DNA of 64,000 bases, from positions 27,700,350-27,764,349 of the forward strand of contig CM057234.1 of NCBI GenBank assembly GCA_029891385.1, written 5' to 3'. Both the position numbers and the translations under genes were made by a program. The notes under the pieces were generated by a model, which was not told the DNA's origin, ran no database searches, and saw nothing but the letters and a program-made list of their open reading frames with translations. The DNA comes from Erythroxylum novogranatense. Taxonomy: Eukaryota; Streptophyta; Magnoliopsida; Malpighiales; Erythroxylaceae. This document shows, piece after piece, positions 1 to 13,351 of the stretch. Position 1 is the first letter of the stretch. Every line of letters begins with the position of its first letter.

Positions 1-681
1 TGAAGAGAGGCATTTAATGTTGCCTTTTAAATGGAAAATTATGATTGGTCCACATATTTAAAGAAAAGTCAAAATATATTTGTTTAATCCAGTCCCAAAA
101 TGTTACTCCATTTAACTCCAATGACCCTACTTTCAGTCCCAAAATAATATGCCCAATATTACAGTACCAGTGGGTAGCAATTTTTGCTACCGAGAATCGA
201 CCGGTTCGCCAATTGGCGATTTATCCGGTCCGAGAATTTCCCCGAATTATTTTTTTGAGAATTAATGAAATTCCCTAAAATTAGAAAACAGGTAACAGTG
301 CACTCTAAATAATTTTTTTCAATCACAACAATTACCTTTTCTACCGCAAAACATGTTTAGGCCAAGTACCGGTGATTTTGCCGGTTCGGGAACTTTCTCC
401 GGAAAATTCCAGAAAAATTCCCTAAAAATCCCTTAAAATGTAAAACCATTTATGGTGCAGTCCAATCAATTTTCCAAACTCAATTATCCCATTAATTCCA
501 ATAAAATTGCTTTAGGCCCAATTACCGGGAATGTCATGAATGCATTTACTGTAATTCCATGTACACGATTGATACTGTGTATCAATCCTATTATGCATGA
601 ACAGTTCTAAATATTCTCTATTAGTCCCATCCTATGCCAAGTTTACTATTTTACCCTTCTAGGAGGGGGTGGGATGTTACA
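1..681 (-). mobile_element. LTR-A family LTR, partial (runs off left edge)
   Basis: Read on the minus strand this begins TGTAACATCCCACCCC at 681 and runs leftwards out of the window. The first several hundred bases match, with small changes, the start of the solo LTR at 43,685 (both carry the TATCAAT-GTGTACATGGAATTAC stretch and the later CCGGTAATT block). It therefore is the first 681 bp of an LTR in minus orientation. It sits inside the RT part of the Athila-like pol frame. The flanking bases at 682-686 are TTTAG; the partner duplication lies outside the window, so the TSD cannot be checked. No coding content. Confidence 0.85.
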
Positions 682-686
682 TTTAG

Positions 687-1368
687 ATACCTCCTTTTTA
701 ATCACAATATGAATAAGAGGATCTGACCTCCTTGGTGGTTGCTTAACTGGCTTGGACCCGTAAGCCAAAAGGATCTTATATGTGCAAACCAAGGGATCAA
801 TTCTTAGTATATCCCCTAAATACCAATCTACATCCCTCTTATATTCTTTCAACATAGAAACTAGTCTCTCTTCTTCAAAACTACTCAAAGAACTGAAAAT
901 AATAACAGGAAATTTGCAATCATTAGCAAGAAAGACATATTTCAAGTTAGGGGGAAGGGGTTTCAATTCTAAATCAAGGGATTGCATAATAGAAGGAACT
1001 ACCTTTGGTATATCAAATGCATTCAATGTGAGCGGGACGTCCATATGGCTTGGGGCAGAGGATATAAGCTTAGTGTGGTGTATATCTCCTCCACTTCTCG
1101 ATTCAGTGCCATCTTTAGATGACCTGGAAATAACAGAATTAGGATTAGTTTGATCAATAGAAAAAGAAAGCAAATCAGAAGTGAGAGTGGTATTTGAAGA
1201 GGTTAGAGCAGTAGCAAGATCACTACTATCCCCTTCTAATATTCCAGCACTGCTTGAAAGAGAAACTCCATTCGTAGCTTGTATAACAACTTCCTTATCA
1301 TCAATTCCTATAAAATTAAGAAACACACATTCCTCAAGGCTATCAAGTGCAGAATCAACAGTAATATC
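687..1368 (-). pseudogene. Athila/Tat-like Ty3/gypsy pol, start of reverse transcriptase domain (fragment)
   Basis: The frame is open for about 215 codons on the minus strand. After a low-complexity serine-rich linker it carries the conserved entry to the Athila RT: LKPLPPNLKYVFL, then FPVIIFSSLSSFEEERL, then a region around DVDWYLGDILRIDP, then SKPVKQPPRRSDPL and VIKKEV. These are the family signatures just upstream of the RT palm. The frame is cut at 687 by the LTR-A insertion, so the catalytic YxDD part is not in the window. At its upstream end (1,368) it is cut by the LTR-E element, whose 5-bp TSD ATATC proves the break. It continues the same element whose gag lies at 36-48 kb. Athila rather than Ogre is favoured by motif resemblance only. 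Confidence 0.85.
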
Positions 1369-3159
1369 TGTAGGAAAATCCCGGGATGGACATCACATGC
1401 CCAAGGTGCGGAATTTAAAATTTTGAGTCCCGGGACATTCCCGAAAGCCAGGATCCATGTGTATGTATACACAATCAAACCATAACGACCAAAGGAGACC
1501 GTCTCTAACGGTATCCACGCAGAGGTCGGATAACCTAACCGGGACAAACTCTTTTGACCCGGGAATAGCTAGACTAAAGAATAGTGTGCTAGCACTAACC
1601 TTAGCCTTGGAGAGCAAGTGAGATGATCTTGGTGGAGCCTTGGAGAAGAAGAAGCCAATGGAGAGGATGAGAGGAAGGAGATGAAGACAATCTTCAAAGC
1701 TTAACCTTTAAGCTAATTTCGATCTTCTCCCATTCCAAAACCGTGCATTCACTTTTCTTCAAGCCTTCTTATATATATGTTAACACTTTAAAACACATAT
1801 AAGAGGCTTGAGTGGGATGCATCCACGATAGGCATAATAAATGCCTTAAATTGCTAAACCATCATTACTTTGAAAAGTCAAAGTTAATAAAGCTTCCTCT
1901 CCATTTTGGTTCCACGAAATCAACATATATATATATAATTAATTAATTATTTACTTAATTAATTAATATATATAATCTTGAAGTGGTCCATCAACTGGGT
2001 CGGTCCTACTGCCTCTAGGGCCCCGCCATTAAAACTCACCGGAGACCCTTTTCAAGAATGTCGATGTCGCGATCTCATCGGGACATATCCCAATCACATC
2101 GGGATTCATTTAATCCTATTGCTCTCCGGATATCGGATCTCGTCTCAAACTATTTTACTGATTCTCCGAAGTCACTCTTATGCGTGTGACCCATTAGGTT
2201 CCGGTTATGTTGGCCACTTAGATTAACACTTAATCTAAGCAAGTCATGGCGGTATCTAGCAACACATCATGACCCCAATTGACCGGAAAGTAATTGGTTT
2301 GACTAATGAAACCATATCACGAACCCTTCCATAGACAATTACTGGTGCAATTCGTCCTTTCACCATGCTATACCCCACTGGTTTGAGTATGGGCAATGTG
2401 TCAACTCTTACTAGACCGATTAAATCAAATCTAGTCCAGTGTAATCAGATCTCGCCCTAGGACTCATTACTTTATATGTCCATGAAGACCATCTTCATGA
2501 CATATGTATGCTCCGGCGCCGAGACTTCAAAGTAATGATCCCGATAAGAGGCTACGGGTATCTCTTCTGCTATCACGTAGTGGTGAATCCTCTATTGGCT
2601 ACTCAATTACCTTCAATACCTCAAGTCGCACTCCAATCACCACCCTATGAGCGACCTCTCCAAAGGCAACAAGGAATGGAGTCAGTACGTAATTAGTATC
2701 CAAGATATCCTCGAGTACCTCAAGTCTAAGGATACTTGCACCATTCTTATGATGAGATTATCACCGACATTTGAATAGTACATCCATGTGATGATCTCAT
2801 GGCAGTCATCCAATGTACTTACTACCACTAGTAAGCATCCACATGTCAAATCTAAATATCTCAATATTTACATTGTGCGAGATCCACCGCTTGATCCAAT
2901 CAAGACATTTGACATGTCTTTAGTCTATCCGGATTAACGATGTCGGTCTCGTTAATCCTATGACTAGGATTATTTAGATCTTGACATAATTGCACATGAT
3001 AGGAATCTCGGTAGTATGATCACATCATAATTTCCTTCATGCTATGTCATATATCATGGACTTCATAAATTTGATTAAAGATCACTATCAATTCATAATA
3101 AAATGAATATCAAATAAATGAAAAATGCCTTTGCTTTATTTATTCATAATGTCTGTACC
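1369..3159 (-). repeat. 3' LTR of LTR-E element (terminal ~56 bp missing)
   Basis: It aligns throughout with 3,200-4,993, then diverges after the shared CATAATGTCTGTAC. The last ~56 bp present in the other copy (4,994-5,049) are absent and replaced by about 25 bp leading to the PBS. Confidence 0.85.
1924..1974. repeat. AT-only inverted repeat in LTR-E (copy 1)
   Basis: TATATATATA followed by ATTAATTAATTA is mirrored by TAATTAATTAAT and ATATATA around a TTTACT loop. This could form a cruciform with arms of about 20 bp. The same structure is at 3,751-3,804. Confidence 0.8.
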
Positions 3160-3184
3160 TTTTAACTGTTTATACAACACAAGT

Positions 3185-3197
3185 GGCTCTGATACCA
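3185..3197 (-). other. Primer binding site, tRNA-iMet type (LTR-E element)
   Basis: The minus-strand sequence is TGGTATCAGAGCC, complementary to the 3' end of plant initiator methionine tRNA. It lies 2 nt from the LTR end at 3,200. It fixes the element orientation as minus. Confidence 0.85.
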
Positions 3198-3199
3198 TT

Positions 3200-5049
3200 T
3201 GTAGGAAAATCCCGAGATGGACATCACATGCCCAAGGTGCGAATTTAAAATTTTGAGTCCGGGACATTCCGAAAGCCGGATCCATGTGTATGTATACACA
3301 ATCAAACCATAACGACCAAAGGAGACCGTCTCTAACGGTATCCACGCAGAGGTCGGATAACCTAACCGGGACAAACTCTTTTGACCCGGGAATAGCTAGA
3401 CTAAAGAATAGTGTGCTAGCACTAACCTTAGCCTTGGAGAGCAAGTGAGATGATCTTGGTGGAGCCTTGGAGAAGAAGAAGCCAATGGAGAGGATGAGAG
3501 GAAGGAGATGAAGACAATCTTCAAAGCTTAACCTTTAAGCTAATTTCGATCTTCTCCCATTCCAAAACCGTGCATTCACTTTTCTTCAAGCCTTCTTCTA
3601 TATATGTTAACACTTTAAAACACATATAAGAGGCTTGAGTGGGATGCATCCACGTATAGGCATAATAAATGCCTTAAATTGCTAAACCATCATTACTTTG
3701 AAAAGTCAAAGTTAATAAAGCTTCCTCTCCATTTTGGTTCCACGAAATCAACATATATATATATAATTAATTAATTATTTACTTAATTAATTAATATATA
3801 TAATTATCAAGTGGTCCAATCAAGCTGGGTCGGTCCTACTGCCTATCTAAGACCCCATGGCGAAAACTCACCGGAGACCCTTTTCAGCAATGTCGATGTC
3901 GCGATCTCATCGGGACATATCCCAATCACATCGGGATTCATTTAATCCTATTGCTCTCCAGATATCGGATCTCTGTCCGAAACTATTTTACAGATTCTCC
4001 GAGTCACTCTTATCGTGTGACCCATTAGGTTCCGGTTATGTTGGCCACTTAGATTAACACTTAATCTAAGCAAGTCATGAGCGGTATCTAGCAACACATC
4101 ATGACCCCCAATTGACCGGAAAGTAATTGGTTTGACTAATGAAACCATATCACGAACCCTTCCATAGACAATTACCGTGCAATTCGTCCTTTCACCATGC
4201 TATACCCCACTTGGTTTGAGTATGGGCAATGTGTCAACTCTTACTAGACTGATTAAATCAAATCTAGTCCAAGTGTAATCAGATCTCGTCCTAGGACTCA
4301 TTACTTTATATGTCCATGAAGACCATCTTCATGACATATGTATGTTTCGGCGCCGAGAGACTTCAAAGTAATGATCCCGATAAGAGGCCATGGGTATCTC
4401 TTCTGCTATCACGTAGTGGTGAATCCTCTATTGGCTACTCAATTACCTTGAATACCTCAAGTCGTACCCAATCACCACCCTATGAGCGACCTCGAAAGCA
4501 ACAAGGAATGGAGTCAAAGTATGTAATTAGTATCCAAGATATCCTCGAGTACCTCGAAGTCTAAAGATACTTGCACCATTGCTATGATGAGATTATCAAC
4601 GACATTTGAATAGTACATCCATGTGATGATCTCATGGCAGTCATCCAATGTACTTACTACCACTAGTAAGCATCCACATGTCAAATCTAAATATCTCAAT
4701 ATTTACGGTTATGCGAGATCCACCGCTGATCCAATCAAGACATTTGACATGTGCTAGTCTATCCGGATTAACGATGTCCAGTCTCGTTAATCCTATGACT
4801 AGGGATTATTTAGATACTGACATAATTGCACATGATAGGAATCTCAGTAGTATGATCACATCATAATTTCCTTCATGCTATGTCATATATCATGGACTTC
4901 ATAAATTTGATTAAAGATCACTATCAATTCATAATAAAATGAATATCAAATAAATGAAAAATGCCTTTGCTTTATTTATTCATAATGTCTGTACATGATT
5001 ATGAACAAAATGCGCTAAAGGGGATTGCCTTTAGGGCACTACTCTAACA
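3200..5049 (-). repeat. 5' LTR of LTR-E element (complete)
   Basis: This is a complete 1,850-bp LTR bounded by TG...CA and followed by the TSD ATATC. It holds no gene. Both LTR copies contain a long AT inverted repeat (see 1,924 and 3,751). Confidence 0.85.
3751..3804. repeat. AT-only inverted repeat in LTR-E (copy 2)
   Basis: Same structure as at 1,924-1,974, at the same place in the second LTR. Confidence 0.8.
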
Positions 5050-5054
5050 ATATC

Positions 5055-5292
5055 AAAACAAAAGGATGCATCAAAATTTTGCAAAATGGAAAGCCACCTA
5101 TTTATCTCTAAACAATAAACACATGATACATCACCCTCGCATGCACAAAAATCAGAAGAACGGGGGGATCATAAACAAACAAGTGCATCATGATGATTCC
5201 CACCCATAATATACCAGTTAGGCTCATGCATATTAGTCTCATGCAAATCTATCACATCATTATCATGACATTTAATCAAACTAAGACGTAAG
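5055..5292 (-). pseudogene. Athila-like pol fragment between protease and RT
   Basis: This short minus-strand coding remnant contains DVIDLHETNMHEPNWYI and, after a stop, CEGDVSCVYCLE and LSILQNFDASFCFD. By position it lies between the lost protease region and the RT segment at 687-1,368. It joins the latter across the LTR-E insertion site. Its upstream end is the LTR-B array at 5,293. There is at least one in-frame stop. The assignment rests on context and a weak family resemblance, not on a catalytic motif. Confidence 0.6.
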
Positions 5293-8200
5293 TGTTGGGA
5301 CTCGATCCGAAAATCGGATCCCAACCGGAAAACAAAGAACGAAGAAAACGGAATCGAATGGAAACGGAAATGTCGCATCGAAATTTTCGAATCGAAAACA
5401 AAGCAATAGATGACGCGAAACGAAAAACGAAACGGAACCGAATTGCATCATACGGAAACAGAATAAAACGAAAGCGGAATGAAATGCAAATCGGATCACA
5501 AAGCGAATTTAATCAAATCAAACCAAAAGTAGCGAAGCAGATCGAATACAAATCGCAAGTAGAAACAAATGCCGACATCCGAAAGCGCAAATCTTAGGAA
5601 ATGAAAAGTTGCGTTGGAACCTAAGACTAAGCCGAACCGAAATCCGGTAAAAATTTTCTTTTTTCCTTTTCTTATTCTCATTTCTTACCTCATTATTCAA
5701 CCTCATTCAAATCACACAACCACATTCCACTTTTGGAAAAAATCACTCTCATGCAAATCTTTAAATCTGATCATATTCTTATTTATCCATACAAATCTTA
5801 AAATTTTATCGAAATTTCGGCAGCATAACGTCTGCCTTTATCCTAACCCAAACCTGCAAGGGTAAAGAAATACACTTATAAAAGCCAAACAGATCTCAGA
5901 ATCATCGGACTCTCCGTCCTAATCCAAACACCAAAGAAACGCAAACCTAAATCTAATACTTCCATAATTCTCAATTCAATACCAAACTCATATACAAATT
6001 TCCAAATCATATACAATTTCTTACTCTCAAACATTAAGTCATAATCTTCATACATTCTGAAAAACATCATAATCACTTAATGGAAATTCAAACCATTTAC
6101 AAAATATTCCAAATCTCAATATTTCCACAACCATACTAACGATGCAAAACGGACCCAAAAGTCTTCACATTCTTTCATCCGATCTCCCGTCAAACCACGG
6201 AGATGGGGATGAAAGAGGGGTGAGCTCAGCTCGTGGATAACACATTTATAAATCGATAAATAAGCGGAAATCATTTTCACAAGCTTTTTGCCAAAAGGCG
6301 TAGTTTTCAAACTTTTAACTTTCAAATATTTTCTCAAACCCTTTTCAATTTTCCAAACTTTACATATCAAATTTCTAAAATTTCTGGTTAAAACCCCTTT
6401 TCTTTTTTTCAAAATTTCATAAACATGAATGCAATCACATCGGAAAAATTTCATGCACATAAAGAAAATCAAAATCAAAAACATATCAAAATGGTCCAGT
6501 TCGGTCCAACAGAGCGTCTTGCACATTCTCAGATAATGGTCTGTGCGATCAGTGAGCGAACGTACTACACTTTCTCATAAGCGGTCCAAAGTAGCCGTGA
6601 AGGAGTCCGAATCGAGTCCGTGCCACTAGCGGGCAGCGGCGAAGGCTATACAAATAGACACAACCGACTCACCAAAGGACCTAATCGAACCCACATAACA
6701 CGTGGCGAAAACAAAGATTGAATTGCCCGAAGGCACTTTTCAAAATCTTACTTTTCAAACTTTTCTTACTGGACACAATCGCATAATCACATTAATAAAC
6801 ATATTCAATTTCAATTCAGCAATTTAATCACGTATAGATCAAAATCAGAGCAATGAATGCAAGTTATTTCTTTAAAACAACATTTACATAAAACACATTT
6901 TTCAAATTTGTCAAATCATGCACAAGCTAAGCATTTCTTCAATCTTGCATTTTCAAAAATCACTCAGAAATCATAATTTCAAACATTTACAAAAACAATA
7001 ATTTAACAAAAATTCACATTTTTGCTTTCTTTAATTTTTGAAAATTCGTATTAAGCTTACAGATCAAAATATAAATATGCTACCCACCTCGAATTAATGC
7101 CAGAAGCTTGTCCAAATCGTCAATTCTCCAAATTCCTCCTTCTTTCTTTAACTTAAAAATTCCCTAAGCTATAAATATCCAAATTCATCATCATAATTTG
7201 CATAATTCTCAAACTTAACTATAAGAAATTCATAAGCTCCATATTTTCAAGCTTTCTAAAACCAGAATTTCTAAAAGCCCCAAAGTTCAAATTTGACCTA
7301 AACCGAACTAGTCAAATTCAATATCATGAATCACTTACTTACTCAAATTAAACTTAGAAAACACCAATTCCATATAAATTCAAGCTATTTAAATCTCCAA
7401 TTTTGAAAATCCTCAATTTTCAAAATTGGCCTAAACCAATACATTCAAATTCAATCTCATAAAACATAATTTCTTCAAAATTGATTCCATATTTCATCAA
7501 TTCATGCTATTATTGATGATTATACACCTTTAATTTACAAAATTTGGAAAAATCCCCTGGCCTAAACCAATTTATTTAAATTCAATATCATAATTCACAA
7601 TTTTCTCAAAACTAATTTCATATTCCACAAACCCATATTATTATCTTTAATTCTACACCAAAATTTCACTAAATCCTCAATCATAAAATTTTGCCTAAAC
7701 TTTAAACAAATTTTCATCCAAAATTAAACCCAACCTAAAGCATATATTTCAAAATCAACTTCATAAATCACAAACCCATATCATTATCTATATTTCTCAA
7801 TCAAAAAATTCAACAAAATCTCAAAGTTGAAAATTTTCCCTTACCTCATTTCTCCACCAAATTCGAATTTTCCTAGCTTGAAAGGAAGCTCTCTTCATTT
7901 CCCATCTTCCTTTCTCTTGTAACACTCTCAAAATCCCAAAAATCAAGTAGGAAAAATCAAAACTTGCTTCCTCTCTCACCTTAGCCGAAAACTCGATCTT
8001 CTTCTCTTCCTTTTTCTTATTTTCTTCTCTTCTCTACAAGAATCATCGTGATTATTCTACTTAAATGACAGCTCATAGTATAAATAATGCCATGTCATTA
8101 AAATTTTGATAAAAGACCAAAATGCCCCTCATATGTTACTTTATGCCATTTTTACTTGCGGTTTTGATTCGCACTATCGATTTGAAGGAATTTGTTAAAA

Positions 8201-9083
8201 CTTCCTTCTCGAGAAATGTTCCTCTCAAACATACGAATCCAACGCCACTGACCGAGCTCAATTCGGATCACTACACCAAAAGTTATACACAAAACAGTTC
8301 GGGTATATCCATATTCTAACACATTTTCCATGTACGATTATTTCCGTCCAAAAGTTCATATTCTTAATCCCAGAATTGAAACTCGATGTCTTCATAACAA
8401 TTGTAGCCTTATGTCTCTAGATCTTTCACGAAGGACATAAAACTCAATTCGACTCCTACGGAAGTCCATTTTTTGGTCAAAGATACTATCCTCTATACAA
8501 ACTTGTAAAAATCATAACTTATTATTCCGAGATCGAAAAATTGCATACTTTATATCGAAATAAAGATCAAAACAAACCCTTCAATTTTCATGAAGAACAT
8601 CAAAACTCAATTAACCTCTAACTAGGTTAATTTCTCAGTCAAAGTCATACTTAAAGTCAAAAGTCAATCCTAGCACACATAAACTTTGACTGATCATAAC
8701 TTTCACTCCCGATATCGAAAAATTGCAAACTTTATGGCTACAGAAAGCTCTTAACATAATCTACAAGTTTCATGTAGATCATTTTATCAAATTTTGCCTC
8801 AAACAAAAGTCAACTCTCAAAGTCAAACATTCTCTCTCCAAAAAGTCAAACTTTCTAAATCCTTTAAATTTTCACACTTTTTCTTTTTAATTCATGCTAT
8901 TTAACTTCATTTCAATCAACTCATCCACTTTCCTCTCATAATCCATAAAAATTCATTCAAATATCAAATTCCTCTAACCAAAACACTTCTTTTCTCCTAC
9001 ATTTTTCTTAAATTCATCACATTTCCTTAAATTCATCCTCATTCTCACCAATTCTTTCTCACTTAAATTCATTGTAATATTTC
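5293..9083 (-). repeat. LTR-B, array copy 1
   Basis: The copy is 3.8 kb. Relative to array copy 2 it lacks about 0.8 kb: the sequence jumps inside a shared CTCTAG near 8,418, which in copy 2 is followed by the GC-hairpin block and resumes at about 13,746. It lacks the final ~30 bp of a full LTR (compare the end at 57,651). It carries a donor-like GTGGGTA (minus, 7,081-7,087). No coding sequence. Confidence 0.85.
8079..8086 (-). promoter_or_regulatory. Possible TATA box of LTR-B (copy 1)
   Basis: The minus-strand sequence TATTTATACTATGAGC is followed by a purine-rich untranslated-like tract and later by donor-like GTAAG and GTGGGTA motifs. The same sequence is in copy 2 (12,660-12,667). It is assigned only by sequence and order. 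Confidence 0.3.
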
Positions 9084-9453
9084 TATTGGGACTCGATCCG
9101 GAAACCGGATCCCAACCGGAAAACAAAGAACGAAGAAAACGGAATCGAATGGAAACGGAAATGTCGCATCGAAATTTTCGAATCGGAAACAAAGCAATAG
9201 ATGACGCGAAATGAAAAACGAAACGGAACCGAATCGCATCATACGGAAACAGAATAAAACGAAAGCGGAACGAAATGCAAATCGGATCATAAAGCGAATT
9301 GAATCAAATCAAACCAAAAGTAACGAAGCGGATCGAATACAAATCGCAAGCAGAAACAAATGCCGACATCCGAAAGCGCAAATCTTAGGAAATGAAAAGT
9401 TGCGTTGGAACCTTAGACTAAGCCGAACCGAAATCCGGTAAAAATTTTCTTTT
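9084..9453 (-). repeat. Extra copy of the LTR-B terminal ~360 bp (array)
   Basis: The block starts TATTGGGACTCG, a one-base variant of the LTR end, and matches the first ~360 bp of each LTR-B. It stops at AAAATTTTCTTTTT, where leader sequence takes over. It abuts an LTR that has lost ~30 bp of its own terminus. The joint therefore resembles an LTR-LTR junction. Confidence 0.75.
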
Positions 9454-9867
9454 TAAACAAAGATCATCAAGTACTTTCTTACTAATTTCCTTTCAAAACT
9501 CATAATCAATCACTTTCTCTTATCAATTTCCTCATCATGCATATTCTCAATCTTTTCACAATTTTCACTTCCTTAAATCACATACCACTCCTATCATATC
9601 AAAATGCTATATTCATAATTTACTTTTTCTACACCTATGGACACAAGTTAATGGTTCATGTAAATTTCTCCCAATTCATCACGAAATTCAAATCTTAAGT
9701 TCCACAAACACATATTTCTAATCAATCGTATTCTTAACACCCAAATCACATAATCACACAGATTCATGAAAATATCATTCGCATCAAAATCACATTCACT
9801 ATATAACCTTACATACTCTTCCAATTTCTTACGCATACACATACGCCCAAGTAAGATCATATTACTA
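9454..9867 (-). other. LTR-B element leader sequence (5' untranslated)
   Basis: About 415 bp lie immediately downstream (minus strand) of the PBS. They are repeated almost exactly at 14,773-15,193. A 77-codon minus-strand frame starts inside the PBS region, but I recognise no domain in it. It is treated as non-coding leader. Confidence 0.6.
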
Positions 9868-9880
9868 GGCTCTGATACCA
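9868..9880 (-). other. Primer binding site, tRNA-iMet type (LTR-B array, unit 1)
   Basis: The minus strand reads TGGTATCAGAGCC, four bases from the LTR end at 9,885. Confidence 0.85.
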
Positions 9881-12800
9881 TCTATGTTGGGACTCGATCT
9901 GGAAACCGGATCCCAACCAGAAAACAAAGAACGAAGAAAACGGAATCGAATGGAAACGAAAATGTCGCATCAAAATTTTCGAATCGGAAACAAAGCAATA
10001 GATGACGTGAAACGAAAAACGAAACGGAACCGAATCGCATCATACGGAAACAGAATAAAACGAAAGCGGAATGAAATGCAAATCGGATCACAAAGCGAAT
10101 TGAATCAAATCAAACCAAAAGTAGCGAAGCGGATCGAATACAAATCGCAAGCAGAAACAAATGCCGACATCCGAAAGCGCAAATCTTAGGAAATGAAAAG
10201 TTGCGTTGGAACCTTAGACTAAGCCGAACCGAAATCAAATAAAAATTTTCTTTTTTCCTTTTCTTATTCTCATTTCTTACCTCATTATTCAACCTCATTC
10301 AAATCACACAACCACATTCCACTTTTGGAAAAAATCACTCTCATGCAAATCTTTAAATCTGATCATATTCTTATTTATCCATACAAATCTTAAAATTTTA
10401 TCGAAATTTCGGCAGCATAACGGCTGCCTTTATCCTAACCCAAACCTGCAAGGGTAAAGAAATACACTTCTAAAAGCCAAATAGATCTCAGAATCATCGG
10501 ACTCTCCCATCCGGAATCCAAACACCAGCAAAACGCAAACCTAAATTTAATACTTCCATAATTCTCAATTCAATACCAAACTCATATACAAATTTCCAAA
10601 TCATATACAATTTCTTACTCTCAAACATTAAGTCATAATCTTCATACATTCTGAAAAACATCATAATCACTTAATGGAAATTCAAACCATTTACAAAATA
10701 TTCCAAATCTTAATATTTCCACAACCATACTAACGATGCAAAACGGACCCAAAGTTTCACATTCTTTCATCCGATCTCACCTCGAAACACGGAGATGGGG
10801 ATGAAAGAGGGTGAGCTCGAGCTCGTGGATAACACATTTATAAATCGATAAATAAGCGAAATCATTTTTCACAAGCTTTTTCCAAAAGGCGTAGTTTTCA
10901 AACTTTTAACTTTCAAATATTTTCTCAAACCCTTTTCAATTTTCCAAACTTTACATATCAAATTTCTAAAATTTCCGGTTAAAACCCTTTTCTTTTTCAA
11001 AATTCTCATAAACATGAATGCAATCACATCGGAAAAATTTCATGCACATAAAGAAAATCAAAATCACAAAACATATCAAAATGGTCAGTTCGGTCCAAAC
11101 AGAACGTCTCGCACATTCTCAAGATAGCGGTCCTGTGAAGTCGTGAGCACGCGTACTACACTTTCATAAGCGGTCTAGTAGTAGCCGTAAAGGAGTCCGA
11201 ATCGAGTCCGTGTCACTAGCGGGCGGCAAGTGAAGGCTATACAAATAGAGACAATGACGACTCACCAAAGGACCTAACCGAACCCACATAACACGTAAAC
11301 GAAAACAAAGATTCGAATTGCCCGAAGGCACTTTTCAAAATCTTACTTTTCAAACTTTTCATACTGGACACAATCGCATAATCACATTAATAAACATATT
11401 CAATTTCAATTCAGCAATTTAATCACGTATAGATCAAAATCAGAGCAATGAATGCAAGTTATTTCTTTAAAACAACATTTACATAAAGCACATTTTCAAA
11501 TTTGTCAAATCATTCACAAGCTAAGCATTTCTTCAATCTTGCATTTTCAAAATCACTCAAATCATAATTTCAAACATTTACAAAACAATAATTTAACAAA
11601 ATTCACATTTTTGCTTTCTTTAATTTTGAAAATTAAGTATTAAGCTTTACAGATCAAAATATAAATATGCTACCCACCTCAATTAATGCCGAAGCTTGTC
11701 CAAATCGTCAATTCTCCAAATTCCTCCTTCTTTCTTTAACTTAAAATTCCTAAGCCATAAATATCCAAATTCATCATCATAATTTGCATAATTCTCAAAC
11801 TTAACTATAAGAAATTCATAAGCAACATATTTTCAAGCTTTCTAAAACCGTAATTTCTAAAGCCCCAAAGTTCAAATTTGACCTAAACCAACTAGTCAAA
11901 TTCAATATCATGAATCACTTACTTACTCAAATTAAACTTAGAAAACACCAATTCCATATAAATTCAAGTTATTTCAATCTCCAATTTTGAAAATCTCCAA
12001 TTTTCAAAATTGGCCTAAACCAATACACTCAAATTCAATCTCATAAAACATAATTTCTTTAAAATTGATTCCATATTTCATCAATTCATGCTATTATTGA
12101 TGATTCTACACCTTTAATTTACAAAATTTGGAAAAATCTCGCCTAAACCAATTTATTTAAATTCAATATCATAATTCACAATTTTCTCAAAACTAATTTC
12201 ATATTCCACAAACCCATATTATTATCTTTAATTCTACACCAAAATTTCACTAAATCCTCAACCATAAAATTTTGCCTAAACTTTAAACAAATTTTCATCC
12301 AAAATTAAACCCAACCTAAAGCATATATTTCAAAATCAACTTCATAAATCACAAACCCATATCATTATCTATATTTCTCAATCAAAAAATTCAACAAAAT
12401 CTCAAAGTTGAAAATTTTCCCTGACCTCATTTCTCCACCAAATTCGAATTTTCCTAGCTTGAAAGGAAGCTCTCTTCATTTCCCATCTTCCTTTCTCTTG
12501 TAACACTCTCAAAATCCCAAAAATTAAGTAGGAAAAATCAAAACTTGCTTCCTCTCTCACCTTAGCCAAAAACTCCATCTTCTTCTCTTCCTTTTTCTTA
12601 TTTTCTTCTCTTCTCTACAAGAATCATCGTGATTATTCTACTTAAACGACAGCTCATAGTATAAATAATGCCATGTCATTAAAATTTTGATAAAAAGACC
12701 AAAATGCCCCTCATATGTTACTTTATGCCATTTTCACTTGCGGTTTTGATTTGCACCATCGATTTGAAGGAATTTGTTAAAACTTCCTTCTTGAGAAATG

Positions 12801-13351
12801 TTCCTCTCAATCATACGAATCCAACGCCACTGACCACGCTCAATTTGGATCACTACACCAAAAGTTATACGCAAAACAGTTCGGGTATATCCATATTCTA
12901 ACACATTTTCCATGTACGATTATTTCCGTCCAAAAGTTCACATTCTTAATCCCAGAATTGAAACTCGATGTCTTCATAACAATTGTAGCCTTATGTATCT
13001 AGTTTAATTCAAAACAACAATCGCCTCATTTCGATTCCCAGATCAAAAGTTATGCTTAAAATACTCTCAGGTGTTCCCAATCCAAAAATTACACCCTAAT
13101 CCGAACTTAAATTCAAAAATTAAAAGTCTTAGGGGCAAAATTGACATTTCATGTCTTGATATGATTTGTAGCCCCTTGTCTTATATTTATTTCGCCTCAA
13201 GAATCACTTCAATCGGATCTCTACAGATCCCAAATTTCACAAAACACTGAACTATGCTCGGAAAATTTCCCGACTCACTTTGATTAAATTAATCACCATT
13301 AATTTAATCTCATAAAATTACAAATTTCTCATGAGAATGTAGGGAATTGTC

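Larger units (their letters stand above)
1369..5049 (-). mobile_element. LTR-E element: two LTRs with almost no internal region
   Basis: The element has a TSD of ATATC on both sides (1,364-1,368 and 5,050-5,054). Two direct copies of a 1.85-kb LTR (plus-strand ends TGTAGGAAAATCC and CTACTCTAACA) lie at 1,369-3,159 and 3,200-5,049. Between them are only about 40 bp, including an initiator-Met-type PBS. The left (3') LTR lacks its last ~56 bp. This looks like an intact insertion whose whole internal domain and the edge of one LTR were removed by one deletion. The LTR copies differ by many 1-3 base indels. With no coding sequence left, the superfamily is uncertain; the minus-strand start TGTTAGAGTAGTGCCC suggests a Ty1/copia-type LTR. 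Confidence 0.85.

Noticed and set aside
5281..5706. Several 60-105-aa open frames on both strands, rich in N, K and R, repeated at 9.1, 9.9, 14.4 and 15.2 kb
   Set aside because: They are frames through the AT- and GAA-rich end of LTR-B, present in every copy with different breaks; no domain, and both strands are equally open.
6110..6530. A 136-aa minus-strand frame
   Set aside because: Inside LTR-B; the equivalent region of other copies (10,720-11,130; 21,230-21,640; 53,640-54,070) is not open in the same frame.
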